Shown piece by piece: positions 6,950-7,842 of a stretch of 7,842 nt of DNA. This DNA comes from SZUA-217 sp964194555. Lineage in GTDB: Bacteria; Actinomycetota; Acidimicrobiia; Spongiisociales; ZC4RG35. Below the pieces are notes generated by a model, which saw only the letters and a list, made by a program, of their open reading frames with translations, made no database searches and was not told the origin of the DNA. Each line of letters starts with the position of its first letter. The stretch's first letter is position 1. A program made the translations under genes and the position numbers. The stretch lies in the NCBI GenBank assembly GCA_964194555.1, contig CAXMMT010000047.1, positions 1-7,842 on the forward strand, in the 5' to 3' direction.

Positions 6950-7333
6950 TTGGCCAGGCTGATCAGATTCGACGAGGCTGAACCTGTCGATCGCGGTGAC
7001 GGGATCGAGAGTGTCCGCCTGACTCCAGATCCATTGGAAGATCAGGCCTTCACGATGGGCGTGACCAGTTTTCCGCCCGGTGCCAGCATTCGACTTCATA
7101 GCCACAACACGGTCGAGCAAGTGACGGTGATCGAAGGGGAAGGATTGGCAGAGTTGAACGGTGAACAGGTGCCGGCGCGTCCCTACGACACGACACAGAT
7201 TTCCCCCGGTGAGCTCCACCGTTTCATCAACACCGGGTCTAGAAAGATGCGGATCCTGTGGGTATACGGAAGCACCGAAGTCACCCGAACCTTCGCAGAC
7301 ACCGGCGAGACGGTTGACCAGTTTCAGCAGTGA
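6950..7333 (+). CDS. Small single-domain cupin protein
   Basis: The 127-residue protein is one conserved cupin barrel. Motif 1, PGASIRLHSHNTVEQVTVIEGEG, supplies the metal ligands His50, His52 and Glu56. Motif 2, SPGELHRFINTG, supplies His90. All four ligands are present, so it should bind Fe, Mn or Zn. Such proteins act as dioxygenases, isomerases, lyases (including some DMSP-lyase cupins) or small-ligand sensors; sequence alone does not choose. There is no signal peptide or helix-turn-helix. It starts at TTG 18 bases after the SDR gene. Its stop overlaps the Ldh2 start by four bases, indicating coupled translation and a role in the same pathway, for example isomerising or decarboxylating a keto acid made by its neighbours. 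Confidence 0.85.
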   Translation: MARLIRFDEAEPVDRGDGIESVRLTPDPLEDQAFTMGVTSFPPGASIRLHSHNTVEQVTVIEGEGLAELNGEQVPARPYDTTQISPGELHRFINTGSRKMRILWVYGSTEVTRTFADTGETVDQFQQ

Positions 7334-7842
7334 GGTTTGCACTCCAGCGGCTTAGAGCGTTCGCGGCAGAGATTCTGGTCAGACTTGATGTTCTTCCTGA
7401 GCACGCCGAGATTACTGCACGGCGGCTCGTAGACGCAGATCTGCGTGGGCGCAACGGTCATGGGCTGATTCGGATTCCCCAATATGTAGCCCGGATCGAG
7501 GCCGGCGGCATCAACCTTCGGCCTGAGATCCAATTGCTCCGAGAGACTCCGGTGAGCGCTTTGGTCGATGGTGACAATGGTCTCGGGCAGGTGGTCATGA
7601 CCATGGCGACAGAGACGGCGATTGAGAAGGCAAACCGGTCAGGCATGGCCTGGGTGGGCACGGTGCACTCCAATCATGCGGGTGCTGCAGGCATCTACAC
7701 GGCGCTCGCTCTGGAGCAGGATCTGATTGGCATCTACATGGCCGTGGCCAGCGCCAACGTCATGCCACCTTGGGGCGGGTCGGAACGTCTCCTCGGGACC
7801 AACCCGATCTCGATTGCGATTCCCGCTGGCGACGAAACGCCA
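7330..7842 (+). CDS. Ldh2/malate-type 2-hydroxyacid dehydrogenase, N-terminal half, cut by window end
   Basis: The first 171 residues, about half of a usual 330-360, match the Ldh2 (malate/L-lactate, ureidoglycolate, sulfolactate, diketogulonate reductase) family of NAD(P)-dependent oxidoreductases, which is unrelated to classical LDH. Recognisable motifs are DLRGRNGHGLIRIPQY (37-52) with the likely catalytic His44 and substrate Arg48, VDGDNGLGQ (79-87), TVHSNHAGAAGIY (111-123) and PPWGGSERLLGTNPISIAIP (146-165). The enzyme interconverts a 2-hydroxy acid and a 2-keto acid. The start is GTG, overlapping the cupin stop as GTGA. A stop at 7315-7317 in this frame precludes a longer form, and the N-terminus then aligns well with the family. 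The substrate within the family cannot be assigned from the visible half. Confidence 0.92.
   Translation, partial: MRFALQRLRAFAAEILVRLDVLPEHAEITARRLVDADLRGRNGHGLIRIPQYVARIEAGGINLRPEIQLLRETPVSALVDGDNGLGQVVMTMATETAIEKANRSGMAWVGTVHSNHAGAAGIYTALALEQDLIGIYMAVASANVMPPWGGSERLLGTNPISIAIPAGDETP

Noticed and set aside
6461..7342. Long minus-strand open frame (293 codons)
   Set aside because: It lies antisense to the well-supported SDR and cupin genes, and its translation shows no domain pattern; a high-GC shadow frame.
1..7842. CRISPR array, tRNA or rRNA genes, insertion-sequence ends
   Set aside because: No regularly spaced repeats, tRNA-like cloverleaf or transposase frame was seen in reading either strand.

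Overview
The window (about 7.8 kb, moderately high GC by eye) looks like accessory bacterial chromosome. The integrase style, the TAnnnT-type -10 boxes and the many GTG/TTG starts suggest an actinobacterium, possibly an environmental Acidimicrobiia-like lineage. That assignment is an inference from style, not a marker gene.

Layout. At the left edge (1-863, + strand) is the C-terminal two thirds or more of a tyrosine recombinase, cut by the window start. A 151-base gap with a weak terminator-like hairpin follows. Then come two divergent gene sets around a 91-base control region (5177-5267). Leftward: a DRE-TIM metallolyase of the homocitrate/isopropylmalate synthase type (5176-3944), an M24 'pita-bread' metallohydrolase (3916-2678) and a short PEP-synthase-like phosphotransferase (2673-1015), with gaps of 27 and 4 bases. 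Rightward: a DctP-type TRAP solute-binding protein without a signal peptide (5268-6188), an NAD-type short-chain dehydrogenase (6185-6931), a small single-domain cupin (6950-7333) and the N-terminal half of an Ldh2-family 2-hydroxyacid dehydrogenase (7330 to the window end). The DctP/SDR and cupin/Ldh2 pairs overlap by 4 bases.

How it may work. Seven metabolic genes share one divergent promoter region that carries an inverted repeat and helically phased direct repeats, so they probably respond to one regulator and one substrate. The SDR and Ldh2 enzymes would interconvert hydroxy and keto groups. The DRE-TIM enzyme would make or break a C-C bond next to a carboxylate, the M24 protein would hydrolyse or lyse a small molecule, and the PEP-synthase-like protein would phosphorylate something or make PEP. 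The set matches no pathway I can name. Several members carry substitutions at positions normally conserved in their families: M24 has Cys for a metal Asp, the DRE-TIM protein lacks the SGIH histidine, the phosphohistidine domain lacks the Ser before its His, and DctP lacks an export signal. I read this as a candidate undescribed catabolic or modification cluster for a small carboxylate; the substrate cannot be told from sequence alone.
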